A stretch of 64,000 nt of DNA, from positions 33,561 to 97,560 of the forward strand of contig NZ_JAMCOJ010000002.1 of the NCBI RefSeq assembly GCF_023476645.1, read 5' to 3'. The notes under the pieces are model-generated. The model saw only the letters and a list, made by a program, of their open reading frames with translations, did not search any database and was not told where the DNA came from. Shown piece by piece: positions 50,483 to 58,981 of this stretch. The stretch is from Cellulophaga sp. 20_2_10. GTDB taxonomy: Bacteria > Bacteroidota > Bacteroidia > Flavobacteriales > Flavobacteriaceae. The position numbers and the translations under genes are program-made. Each line of letters opens with the position of its first letter. Within the stretch, counting starts at the first letter, position 1.

Positions 50483-52401
50483 CTTAATAAGTTTGATACT
50501 TTAAATCTAATATACACCAATTCTTGAATTTCTTTAATAGTCCTAAAGGTCCGTTTTAGTTTAATTTTTTCTGCTTTTGTAAGCTTACTTAAGGATATAT
50601 ATCTGCCAGAATCGTTGTGAGCTAGACCTTGTTTGGTTCTAAATTTTAATAGCGCTTTTGTAGCATACGAAGCAGCCATAAAAAGTTCTGCATTGTTGGG
50701 TTCTAATTCAGCTAATTTTTCAAAACGTTCTGCTGTATAATTTATAGATTTTATAGAGTGCGATAAAAGAAGTACTCTAGCGGCATCTGTTAAGGGCATT
50801 AGTGCTCTTCTTTTAATATCAAAAGAATCTTTGTTTGCACCATCTTGTTCTACTAAAAATTGTCTAAAGAATCCTGTTGGCGATGGATTTTGTAATGCGC
50901 CACTAGCTAAATGTAAAAAGAAGCTAGGGTAGTTTTTTGCAGTTTTAAATATATGGTCTGATAGGTCTGAGACTAGATCGTGATTGCCATAAACATTATT
51001 ATAATCAAAAAATATCGAGGATAATAGAACTTCGTCTGGACCAGGATTGGTAATCCAAGTCGTTATGTTCTTTTTCCATTCGCTTAAACTTAAACACCAG
51101 CTAGGGTTAGACGCCATCATCTCTGCAGGGCAGTACTCGTAGCCAATAACATTAAGTCGCTGTGTAACCTGTTTGGCAAAATGTATAAAAAAGGCTCTGG
51201 TTTCCTCTAAGTCTTCAGGAGCTACATCTTCAAATACTAACGCATTATCTTGGTCTGTATGCAAAAGTTGCTCACTTCTACCTTGACTACCCAACGCAAG
51301 CCATGCAAAAGTTACAGGTGGCGGTGTATCTAGCTTTGCTAAAGAGTTTTTAATTATTTGTTTAATACAAGCATCATTAAGCTCAGAGATTATTTTAGAA
51401 ATTAACGTCATTGGTATATTCTGATCTAAATAGCCTCTAAGAAGCATCATTATACCTTTTCTAACTTGTTTAATTTCTTTGGTTCTAGTTGCTCTTTTTA
51501 TTGCCTTAATTAAAACTGTAGGGTTGTTACCAACAGCCAGCATAACATCATGCTTAGATAATATACCAACTGCCTTAGAGTTTACTGTACCATCTTTGGT
51601 TAAGCATAAATGACTAATATTGCTTTTAATCATAGCCATTTGTGCCTGTGTAATTGTTAGTTTTTTAGAATAAGTAATTACAGGAGATGTCATTATTTCG
51701 CTAGCTGGTGCAGAAATAGGTAATTGGCCTGTCACAATTTTATTACGTAAATCTTTATCTGTAATAATACCAATAGGCATCTTATCTTCTAACACTAAAA
51801 TAGCACCAACATTTTTACTTGTCATTTTTGCAGCTAACACCTTTGCTTGGGTTTTAGGAGAGCAGCTAACAAGTTTTTTAGAATATTTAACGGGTTGTAA
51901 ATCTAATAACTCAGTACTAGGATTGTAAATTTCTGTACTTTCTGGTTCGCCATATAAAGTTCCTCTGTGACTTTTAGAATAGGGATTTCTTGTATTAGAC
52001 GCAAAACTGTCTATTAAAAAATTACCAACCTCTCTATTGCTGGTTGCATAAGGTTTAAAAGTGGTTATTGGTATGGCATAAAGAATACTCTCTTCATGCG
52101 CTTTGGCTTCCATTTTGTAATTTTCATTAGCAATTAAAGGTCGTAATCCAAAAATATCTCCCTCATCACAGATGTCTACAATAGTACTGGTTTGGGTTTT
52201 ATTTAAAGATACAGCTCCTTTGTGTACAATATAAAAATGAGAGTGTGGTACATCGTTCTCATTAAAAATGATAGCATCTTTTTCTTTATAAACTATAGAA
52301 ATTTGAGTAGATAATTCTTGCAACTCTTCTAATAATAGTAGATTAAAAGGAGGGTAGTTTTTTAAGAAATCTGCTACTCTGTGCGAAATAGTATTTTTCA
52401 T
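50479..52401 (-). CDS. cNMP-binding, CBS and DUF294 nucleotidyltransferase-like protein
   Basis: Cytoplasmic signalling protein of 640 residues in four parts: a cyclic-nucleotide-type beta-roll (about 15-140), a CBS pair (about 170-290), a DUF294 nucleotidyltransferase-like domain with GSQGRSEQ and the DxD-type TDQDNAL (about 365-385), and a C-terminal DUF294_C helical domain (about 480-640). The GS...DxD pattern is intact, so transferase activity is possible. Similar proteins resemble GlnD-like regulators. The coupled exonuclease gene follows. The ligand of the sensor domains is unknown. Confidence 0.88.
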   Translation of the reverse strand: MKNTISHRVADFLKNYPPFNLLLLEELQELSTQISIVYKEKDAIIFNENDVPHSHFYIVHKGAVSLNKTQTSTIVDICDEGDIFGLRPLIANENYKMEAKAHEESILYAIPITTFKPYATSNREVGNFLIDSFASNTRNPYSKSHRGTLYGEPESTEIYNPSTELLDLQPVKYSKKLVSCSPKTQAKVLAAKMTSKNVGAILVLEDKMPIGIITDKDLRNKIVTGQLPISAPASEIMTSPVITYSKKLTITQAQMAMIKSNISHLCLTKDGTVNSKAVGILSKHDVMLAVGNNPTVLIKAIKRATRTKEIKQVRKGIMMLLRGYLDQNIPMTLISKIISELNDACIKQIIKNSLAKLDTPPPVTFAWLALGSQGRSEQLLHTDQDNALVFEDVAPEDLEETRAFFIHFAKQVTQRLNVIGYEYCPAEMMASNPSWCLSLSEWKKNITTWITNPGPDEVLLSSIFFDYNNVYGNHDLVSDLSDHIFKTAKNYPSFFLHLASGALQNPSPTGFFRQFLVEQDGANKDSFDIKRRALMPLTDAARVLLLSHSIKSINYTAERFEKLAELEPNNAELFMAASYATKALLKFRTKQGLAHNDSGRYISLSKLTKAEKIKLKRTFRTIKEIQELVYIRFKVSNLLR

Positions 52402-52750
52402 AGAGGGTGACTATAGTGTTTGTTTTTTGTGTTCTCTAGCTATATAATTTAGAAATGAAGCTATAAAATAACAGAACTAATGTACGTTAGTGTGTCAATA
52501 GAATGCAATTTGTTTGTTGTTTTTTATAAAATAATCTTTTTTTTATTTTTTGAAATGATATTTAAAATGCTTTTAGCCCTTAATTTTAGAGGTGTTTTCT
52601 ATGGTTGCGTTTTTTAAATGTTAAGCAAAAATTATTTTTTTCATTTTTTTTATTTGAATATTAGTTTTTTCGTTTTTTTTGTTTTCATTTGTTCTGTCAA
52701 AATAACATAACAATTTTGGCGTTTTAGCACGTAGCTGAGCATAAATGTAT
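52402..52750. other. Intergenic, T-rich tracts, possible promoter for the speA leader
   Basis: No gene was found. The plus strand is dominated by T-runs. TTTG (52688-52691) and CAATTTTG (52711-52718) are spaced by 19 nt and make a fair Bacteroidota promoter, one base off in the -7 box. A transcript from here would start near 52725 and carry a leader of about 280 nt to the arginine decarboxylase gene. Confidence 0.4.
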
Positions 52751-52772
52751 AATGTTTATATGTTCGGGTTTT

Positions 52773-52900
52773 TGGGAATTAGGAAGGTATACCCACAAAC
52801 AACCTATAAGATAGGAAACCGAATTTTAAAGCTAACTTCCGGTAACAACTCTATAGTCTGCAGTCAGCATGACTACTTCTTCGTGCCAACCACGGAGCGT
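52773..52900 (+). ncRNA. Candidate structured RNA in the speA leader, class not recognised
   Basis: A GC-richer island in T-rich DNA folds into several local hairpins: CCTAT/ATAGG (52803-52815), ACCG/CGGT (818-821 with 840-843 of the same kilobase), TAGTCTGC with GCA-T-GACTA (52854-52875, one bulge), and CTTCGTG/CACGGAG (52879-52897, loop CCAAC). GGAAG at 52782-52786 can also pair with CTTCC at 52836-52840 to enclose the first hairpin. It lies 105 nt before the speA ATG on the coding strand. A cis-regulatory RNA for polyamine genes or a separate small RNA are both possible. I do not recognise a known riboswitch core. Confidence 0.45.
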
Positions 52901-53005
52901 CAAATCATTGTTTAGTATTTAGAAATTTTTTTACAAAAAATAGTGCCAAAAGGTGCAAGGTTTTCTTGTGCTTCAAATTTTTAATTTTACTAAAATAATA
53001 ATTTA

Positions 53006-54409
53006 ATGAATACTAAATATATCGATTTAATTGACCAAACTTATCATTTTCCACAAGAAGAATTTAAGTTAGATGGTGAAAACCTTATGTTTCATGACAT
53101 ACCGCTAAAGCAACTAGTAGAGCAGTATGGCAGCCCTTTGAAATTCACATACTTACCAAAAATCTCTGACAACATTTCTAGAGCTAAAGATTGGTTTGGT
53201 ATTGCAATGGAGAAGCACAAATACAAAGGTAAATACCATTACTGTTACTGTACAAAAAGTTCTCACTTTAAGCCTGTATTGCACGAGGCATTAAAGAATG
53301 ATATTCATATAGAAACGTCTTCTGCGTTTGATATTGATATTGTAGAAAATTTAAAAAAGGATGGTAAAATTAAAGATGATACATATGTAATTTGTAACGG
53401 TTTTAAGAGAGACCAATACGTAACTAACATTGCTAGATTAATTAATGAAGGTCACCGTAACTGTATTCCTATAATAGATAATTACGAGGAAATAGATTTG
53501 TTGTCTAATGAAATTAAGGACGATTTTAAAGTAGGTATACGTATAGCGTCTGAAGAAGAACCTAAGTTTGAGTTCTACACTTCTCGTTTAGGTATTGGGT
53601 ACAAAAACATAGTTCCTTTTTACGAAAGTCAGATAAAAGATAATGATAAAGTGCAATTAAAAATGTTGCATTTCTTTATTAACACAGGTATAAAAGATAA
53701 CGCATATTATTGGAACGAACTTTTAAAGTGTTTAAAGGTTTATGTTAAACTGAAAAAAATATGCCCATCATTAGATAGTTTAAACATAGGAGGCGGTTTT
53801 CCTATTAAAAACTCGTTGGTGTTTGATTATGATTATCAATATATGATTGATGAAATAATTAATCAAATTCAATTAACTTGTGATGAAGCAGATGTAGATG
53901 TACCAAATATTTTTACAGAATTTGGTAGCTTTACAGTAGGTGAGTCTGGAGGAGCTATTTATGAAATTTTATACCAGAAGCAACAAAACGATAGAGAAAA
54001 GTGGAACATGATAGATTCTTCTTTTATTACAACATTGCCTGATACATGGGCAATTAATAAGAGATTTATTATGTTGGCAATTAATAGATGGGAAGATGAG
54101 TACGAGCGTGTTTTACTAGGTGGTTTAACTTGCGATAGTGATGACTATTACAACAGCGAGCAAAATACAAACGCTATTTATTTACCAAAATATAAAAAAG
54201 ATAAACCATTATATATTGGATTCTTTAATACAGGTGCTTACCAAGAAAGTATTGGTGGTTATGGCGGTTTACAACACTGTTTAATACCACACCCTAAGCA
54301 TATATTAATAGATAAAGATGTAGACGGAAATATAACAACCAAATTATTTAGTGAACAACAAAAGGCAGAAGATCTGCTTAAAATTTTAGGATATGAGCAC
54401 AACAAATAA
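53006..54409 (+). CDS. speA: Arginine decarboxylase, fold III PLP enzyme
   Basis: PLP-dependent decarboxylase of 467 residues that turns arginine into agmatine, the first step of the operon's pathway. The PLP lysine is expected at K84 in CYCTKSSHF. Other conserved parts are HIETSSAFDIDIV, the glycine loop LNIGGGFPI and GGLTCDSDDYY near the C-terminus, whose Cys and Asp contact substrate in this fold. It is shorter than the E. coli enzyme (about 650 residues), as usual in Bacteroidota. Its last 17 nt overlap the agmatinase gene, and the long upstream leader may carry a regulatory RNA. Confidence 0.93.
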   Translation: MNTKYIDLIDQTYHFPQEEFKLDGENLMFHDIPLKQLVEQYGSPLKFTYLPKISDNISRAKDWFGIAMEKHKYKGKYHYCYCTKSSHFKPVLHEALKNDIHIETSSAFDIDIVENLKKDGKIKDDTYVICNGFKRDQYVTNIARLINEGHRNCIPIIDNYEEIDLLSNEIKDDFKVGIRIASEEEPKFEFYTSRLGIGYKNIVPFYESQIKDNDKVQLKMLHFFINTGIKDNAYYWNELLKCLKVYVKLKKICPSLDSLNIGGGFPIKNSLVFDYDYQYMIDEIINQIQLTCDEADVDVPNIFTEFGSFTVGESGGAIYEILYQKQQNDREKWNMIDSSFITTLPDTWAINKRFIMLAINRWEDEYERVLLGGLTCDSDDYYNSEQNTNAIYLPKYKKDKPLYIGFFNTGAYQESIGGYGGLQHCLIPHPKHILIDKDVDGNITTKLFSEQQKAEDLLKILGYEHNK

Positions 54410-55343
54410 TTACGCAGGCATACCAGACCAGTTTGCGCAATTGGAAACCGCAAAAGTAGTTTTAATACCTGTTCCTTATGACGGAACAAGTACATGGGGA
54501 AAAGGAGCAGATAAGGGGCCAGAAGCCTTTTTAAATGCATCGGAAAATATGGAGCTGTACGATATTGAAACAGGAACAGAACCATACCAGCAAGGTGTAT
54601 ATCTTGCAGATGCAATTACTGAAAATAGTTCTCCAGAAGCTATGGTAGATGCAGTGCATAAAATAACCAAAAAATACATTAAGCGTAATAAGTTTGTTAC
54701 CTTGTTTGGTGGTGAGCACTCTATATCTATAGGAACAATTAGAGCTTTTAATGAGTGTTTTAGCAACTTAACAGTATTGCATATAGATGCACATGCAGAT
54801 TTAAGAGCATCTTATGAGGGTACTACTTGTAATCATGCTTGTGCTGTACATGAAGCTAGTCAGCAAACGAACTTATTACAAGTTGGTATACGTAGTATGG
54901 ATGCAATAGAAAAAACATTCATGGACGAAGAAAAAACATTCTTTGCACATGATATGGTAAACGATGAGTATTGGATGGATAAAGTTGTAAATCAAATGAC
55001 AGAAAACGTATTTATTACGTTAGATTTAGATGCTTTTGATCCTTCTATAATGCCATCTACAGGTACGCCAGAACCAGGAGGCTTACTTTGGTACGAGATG
55101 CTTGAGTTTTTAAAACAAGTGTTTACAGAGAAAAATGTTGTTGGTTTTGATATTGTTGAGCTTTGCCCAAATAAAGCAGATAAATCATCAGACTTTTTGG
55201 CTGCAAAATTATATTACAAAATGTTAAGTTATAAATTTGCGACTAACGATGATAGTTATGACAATGGTGATGATGCTGATAAAGCAAATCCATTTAGTAA
55301 ACTATCTAAGTTTAAAGATGCTGCTGATAACGATGATTTTTAG
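54393..55343 (+). CDS. speB: Agmatinase (arginase/ureohydrolase family)
   Basis: Mn-dependent ureohydrolase of 316 residues, converting agmatine to putrescine and urea. Metal ligands are in place: H109 (GGEHS), D132, H134 and D136 (HIDAHADLR), and D211 and D213 (TLDLDAFDPS). The C-terminus is acidic (DDSYDNGDDADKANP). It overlaps the decarboxylase gene by 17 nt, and the metabolic order matches the gene order. Arginase or another ureohydrolase activity is the main alternative. Confidence 0.92.
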   Translation: MSTTNNYAGIPDQFAQLETAKVVLIPVPYDGTSTWGKGADKGPEAFLNASENMELYDIETGTEPYQQGVYLADAITENSSPEAMVDAVHKITKKYIKRNKFVTLFGGEHSISIGTIRAFNECFSNLTVLHIDAHADLRASYEGTTCNHACAVHEASQQTNLLQVGIRSMDAIEKTFMDEEKTFFAHDMVNDEYWMDKVVNQMTENVFITLDLDAFDPSIMPSTGTPEPGGLLWYEMLEFLKQVFTEKNVVGFDIVELCPNKADKSSDFLAAKLYYKMLSYKFATNDDSYDNGDDADKANPFSKLSKFKDAADNDDF

Positions 55344-55352
55344 TATTATAAA

Positions 55353-56885
55353 ATGATCAAAAATATAGAAAACATTGAGCTTCATTATTTAACCTTAACT
55401 GACTATAAGCAGTTAAAAGAAGCAATGATTCAGGCATACTCTAGTATGCCAGGTTCTTATTGGAGAGAGAGTCAAATTAAATCTTTAATTGATAAATTTC
55501 CAGAAGGGCAGGTTGTAATAAAGATAAATGGAGAGTTGGCGGGTTGTGCATTATCTATAAAATTAGATTATGATAGTTTCGACGATCAACATACGTATGA
55601 AGATATTACGGGCAATTATACCTTTGATACGCATCATGAAGATGGTGATGTTTTATACGGAATAGATGTTTTTATAAAAAAAGAATACAGAGGTTTACGT
55701 TTAGGTAGAAGGTTGTATGATTATAGAAAAGAACTGGCTGAAAAACAAAATTTAAAAGGAATTGCTTTTGGCGGTAGAATTCCTAATTATCATAAATATG
55801 CAGCAACTTTATCACCAAAAGAATATATAGAAAGTGTAAAGCGTAAGGATATACATGATCCGGTTTTAAACTTTCAAATTTCGAATGATTTTCATCCTTC
55901 AAAAATTTTAAAAGGATATTTAGAAGGTGATGAGAATTCTGGTGAATTTGCAGTTTTGTTAGAATGGGATAATATTTACTACGAGAAAAAATCTAAAAAA
56001 GCAGCGACAAAGAAAAAAGTGGTGCGTTTAGGCTTAATTCAGTGGCAAATGCGTTTGTATAAAGATTTGGAAGAATTAATGCAACAAGCAGAATATTTTG
56101 TTGATGCAGTTTCTGCTTACAGATCTGACTTTGCATTGTTTCCAGAGTTTTTTAATGCGCCTTTAATGGCCGATAATAATCACTTGCCAGAATCGGAAGC
56201 AATTAGAGAATTAGCAAAATATACACCACAAATTGTTCAGAAATTTTCTGAGTTAGCGATTACGTATAATATTAATATTATTACGGGTAGTATGCCAGAA
56301 ATTAAGGATGAATTGCTGTACAATGCTGGTTATATCTGTAAAAGAGATGGTTCTACAGAGCGTTATGAAAAATTACATGTTACACCAGATGAAGCCAAGG
56401 TTTGGGGAATGCAAGGTGGTAATGAAATAAAAACGTTTGATACAGATTGCGGTAAAATTGGGGTATTAATTTGTTATGATTCTGAGTTTCCAGAACTAAG
56501 TAGAATTTTAGCAGAAGAAGGAATGGATATTTTGTTTGTTCCGTTTTTAACAGATACTCAAAATGGATATTCTAGAGTGCGCCATTGTGCACAAGCTAGA
56601 GCAATAGAAAACGAGTGTTATGTGGCCATTGCAGGTAGTGTTGGTAATTTGCCAAAAGTAAATAATATGGACATTCAGTATGCGCAATCTATGGTATTTA
56701 CACCTTGCGATTTCTCTTTTCCTGCAAACGGAATTAAGGCAGAAGCAACTACAAATACCGAAATGATTTTAATTGCTGATGTGGATTTAGACTTGTTAAA
56801 AGACTTGAATAAATTTGGTAGTGTACGTAATTTAAAAGATAGAAGAACAGATATTTTCGAAGTTAGAAAATTATCAAAAAAATAA
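55353..56885 (+). CDS. GNAT acetyltransferase fused to a carbon-nitrogen hydrolase
   Basis: Bifunctional protein of 510 residues. Residues 1 to about 215 form a GNAT N-acetyltransferase domain (KEYRGLRLGRRLYDYRKELA as the acetyl-CoA loop region). Residues about 225-510 form a nitrilase-superfamily amidohydrolase with the catalytic Glu in ALFPEFFNAPL, Lys in YEKLHVTPDE and Cys in VLICYDSEFPE. Similar hydrolases act on N-carbamoylputrescine, and a GNAT domain could acetylate a polyamine. The substrate is not known. It is third in the polyamine operon with 9 nt before and 8 nt after. Confidence 0.9.
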   Translation: MIKNIENIELHYLTLTDYKQLKEAMIQAYSSMPGSYWRESQIKSLIDKFPEGQVVIKINGELAGCALSIKLDYDSFDDQHTYEDITGNYTFDTHHEDGDVLYGIDVFIKKEYRGLRLGRRLYDYRKELAEKQNLKGIAFGGRIPNYHKYAATLSPKEYIESVKRKDIHDPVLNFQISNDFHPSKILKGYLEGDENSGEFAVLLEWDNIYYEKKSKKAATKKKVVRLGLIQWQMRLYKDLEELMQQAEYFVDAVSAYRSDFALFPEFFNAPLMADNNHLPESEAIRELAKYTPQIVQKFSELAITYNINIITGSMPEIKDELLYNAGYICKRDGSTERYEKLHVTPDEAKVWGMQGGNEIKTFDTDCGKIGVLICYDSEFPELSRILAEEGMDILFVPFLTDTQNGYSRVRHCAQARAIENECYVAIAGSVGNLPKVNNMDIQYAQSMVFTPCDFSFPANGIKAEATTNTEMILIADVDLDLLKDLNKFGSVRNLKDRRTDIFEVRKLSKK

Positions 56886-56893
56886 AAAATAAA

Positions 56894-57862
56894 ATGAGCA
56901 AACCAATTACAAATTTTATAGAAAAATACTTTTTACACTTTAATGCTGCTGCTTTAGTAGACGCTGCAAAAGGGTATGAAGCACAATTAAATAAAGGGTC
57001 TAAAATGTTAGTTTCTTTAGCAGGAGCAATGAGTACTGCAGAGTTAGGAAAGATTTTTGCAGAAATGATTCGTCAAGATAAAGTGCAAATAGTTTCTTGT
57101 ACAGGAGCCAACTTAGAGGAAGATGTTATGAATCTTGTAGCACATTCTCATTACAAACGTGTGCCTAATTATAGAGATTTAACGCCTCAAGATGAATGGG
57201 ATTTATTAGAAAAAGGACTAAACAGAGTTACAGATACTTGTATACCAGAAGAAGAGGCTTTTAGAAGAATTCAAGAACATATTGTAAAAATATGGAAAGA
57301 TGCAGAGGCAAATGGTGAGCGTTTTTTACCTCATGAATATATGTACAAATTATTATTGTCTGGGGTTTTAGAGCAATATTACGAGATAGATATTAAAGAT
57401 TCTTGGATGTATGCAGCTGCAGAAAAGAACTTGCCAATTATTTGTCCAGGTTGGGAAGATTCTACTATGGGTAATATTTTTGCTTCTTATGTTTTAAAAG
57501 GCGAATTAAAAGCGAGTACGGTAAAATCTGGTATAGAATATATGACTTTCCTTGCAGATTGGTATACAAATAATTCTGAAAACGGAATTGGATTCTTTCA
57601 AATTGGAGGAGGAATTGCAGGAGATTTTCCAATCTGTGTTGTTCCAATGTTGTATCAAGATATGGAAAAACCGGAAACTCCATTTTGGAGTTATTTTTGT
57701 CAGATTTCAGATTCTACAACAAGTTATGGTTCGTATTCTGGAGCAGTACCAAATGAGAAAATTACTTGGGGTAAATTAGATATTGATACGCCAAAGTTTA
57801 TTATAGAAAGTGATGCCACGATTGTTGCGCCATTAATTTTTGCTTACTTGTTAGAGATGTAA
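56894..57862 (+). CDS. Deoxyhypusine synthase family protein
   Basis: Protein of 322 residues of the deoxyhypusine synthase fold. Recognisable parts are LAGAMSTAELGKIFAEMI, SCTGANLEEDVMN, CPGWEDSTMGNIF, IGGGIAGDFPIC and the closing SYSGAVPNEKITWGK. Bacteria lack the eIF5A substrate of the archaeal/eukaryotic enzyme. Bacterial members are thought to transfer an aminobutyl group from spermidine or putrescine, for example to make homospermidine. Its position after speA and speB supports polyamine synthesis. The catalytic lysine is probably in the NEKITWGKLD segment. Confidence 0.9.
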   Translation: MSKPITNFIEKYFLHFNAAALVDAAKGYEAQLNKGSKMLVSLAGAMSTAELGKIFAEMIRQDKVQIVSCTGANLEEDVMNLVAHSHYKRVPNYRDLTPQDEWDLLEKGLNRVTDTCIPEEEAFRRIQEHIVKIWKDAEANGERFLPHEYMYKLLLSGVLEQYYEIDIKDSWMYAAAEKNLPIICPGWEDSTMGNIFASYVLKGELKASTVKSGIEYMTFLADWYTNNSENGIGFFQIGGGIAGDFPICVVPMLYQDMEKPETPFWSYFCQISDSTTSYGSYSGAVPNEKITWGKLDIDTPKFIIESDATIVAPLIFAYLLEM

Positions 57863-57864
57863 CT

Positions 57865-58164
57865 ATGGATAATTTAAAAAGAGTTATAGTAGATTTTAAA
57901 AAGCTAACACCTGAAGTTTTAAAACTTTTAGTAGAAAGGTATCCTGATGGTTATGATGACCTAAATGTTATTCGTTTTTCTAATGCCAAAGGAGAGCGTA
58001 TAGAGGCCGTTGAGGTGTTAACAGAGGACACTAAGTACTTGGTTAAAATTAGTGAGAAGTTAGAAGTAACTATGGCTAATTATGATGAAGATGATTATGA
58101 AGGTTTTGATGATGATGACCCTGATGCAATACCAGATGTACCTTTAGAAGAAGATGAAGATTAG
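57865..58164 (+). CDS. Small acidic conserved protein, function unknown
   Basis: Protein of 99 residues. The first 65 form a compact alpha/beta-looking unit (VIVDFKKLTPEVLKLLVERY, ending KYLVKISEKLE); the last 30 are almost entirely Asp/Glu (DEDDYEGFDDDD). It has no signal or membrane helix. The start is 2 nt after the deoxyhypusine synthase-like stop and its stop is 2 nt before the next ATG, so it is firmly in the polyamine operon. An acidic tail could bind a cationic ligand such as a polyamine or a basic protein, which is speculation. Confidence 0.8.
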   Translation: MDNLKRVIVDFKKLTPEVLKLLVERYPDGYDDLNVIRFSNAKGERIEAVEVLTEDTKYLVKISEKLEVTMANYDEDDYEGFDDDDPDAIPDVPLEEDED

Positions 58165-58166
58165 CT

Positions 58167-58943
58167 ATGTATAGCGTAGACGCCTACCAAATTGCGGCCT
58201 CTATATCTATTAGAGAATGCAAACGTAATTTATCTTGGAACCTGCTTTTTTTAGACGGAGACGAGTTGTTTTATGAGATGGGTGATGAAAAGTTTGTGTA
58301 CATCTTTCAATACGGAATGGTTGGTTTTTTTAACCATTCCTTAGAAGAGAAAAGAATAATTTTAGATGGTATTAAACCTTTTTGCAAGGGGTTAAAAGAA
58401 GAACGTTTTTCTGAAGAGGTTAACGTTATAATAGAACCAGGTAAGCAAGAGGTATCATTTTATAAAGTGATAATACCTTCTTTTGATACAGAAGCAATAC
58501 GTTTAATAGTTTTAAATGCATCGCAGTCTGTAGCTTTGGATAATTATTTTGAAATTACAGAGAAACTTTTAGGAGAAACAAACGAACATACAAAGTATCT
58601 TGAGCAAAAAGGAAAATTAGATATATCTGGCAATAAGTTAAAACGATTTATAGGTCGAGTTTTAAACATTAAAAACGAGATTTCTGAAAACTTATATATT
58701 TTTGATTCACCAGATGTAACTTGGGATAACGAAACTTTAAATCATTTAAACCTAGAGTTAAAAAAGACGTTTGACTTAAAAGACAGGTACAGATACATTC
58801 ACGAGCGGTTAGGTGTTATAAAAGAAAACCTAGAGCTGTTTAAGGATATAATGGATCATAAAGAAAGTAGTAGGCTAGAATGGATTATTATAATCTTAAT
58901 TGTAATAGAAGTTTTAGATATGTTTTTTCTGAAATTAATATAA
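58167..58943 (+). CDS. RMD1/YagE/DUF155 family membrane-anchored protein
   Basis: Protein of 258 residues of the RMD1/DUF155 family. The body is alpha/beta with a helical C-terminal half (RDRYRYIHERLGVIKENLELFKDIMDHKES-type coiled segment, about 205-235). It ends in a single membrane helix (about 238-258, WIIIILIVIEVLDMFFL), the family's usual topology. Yeast Rmd1-type relatives are mitochondrial membrane proteins; the bacterial role is unknown. It closes the polyamine operon and is followed at once by a terminator. Confidence 0.87.
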   Translation: MYSVDAYQIAASISIRECKRNLSWNLLFLDGDELFYEMGDEKFVYIFQYGMVGFFNHSLEEKRIILDGIKPFCKGLKEERFSEEVNVIIEPGKQEVSFYKVIIPSFDTEAIRLIVLNASQSVALDNYFEITEKLLGETNEHTKYLEQKGKLDISGNKLKRFIGRVLNIKNEISENLYIFDSPDVTWDNETLNHLNLELKKTFDLKDRYRYIHERLGVIKENLELFKDIMDHKESSRLEWIIIILIVIEVLDMFFLKLI

Positions 58944-58948
58944 AAACT

Positions 58949-58981
58949 AAAAAGCCTCTCTGTAATAGAGAGGCTTTTTTT
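58949..58981. terminator. Bidirectional terminator between the polyamine operon and murF
   Basis: The 12-bp perfect stem AAAAGCCTCTCT / AGAGAGGCTTTT with loop GTAAT has an A-run before and a T-run after, placed exactly between two convergent genes. Confidence 0.92.

Noticed and set aside
52773-52900. Assignment of the speA leader to a known riboswitch class
   Set aside because: I could not find the conserved core nucleotides of the classes I know, so I left it as an unnamed candidate.
57465-57779. Open frames overlapping the deoxyhypusine synthase-like gene on both strands
   Set aside because: The main frame has all family motifs; the others show biased, repetitive composition with no recognisable domain.
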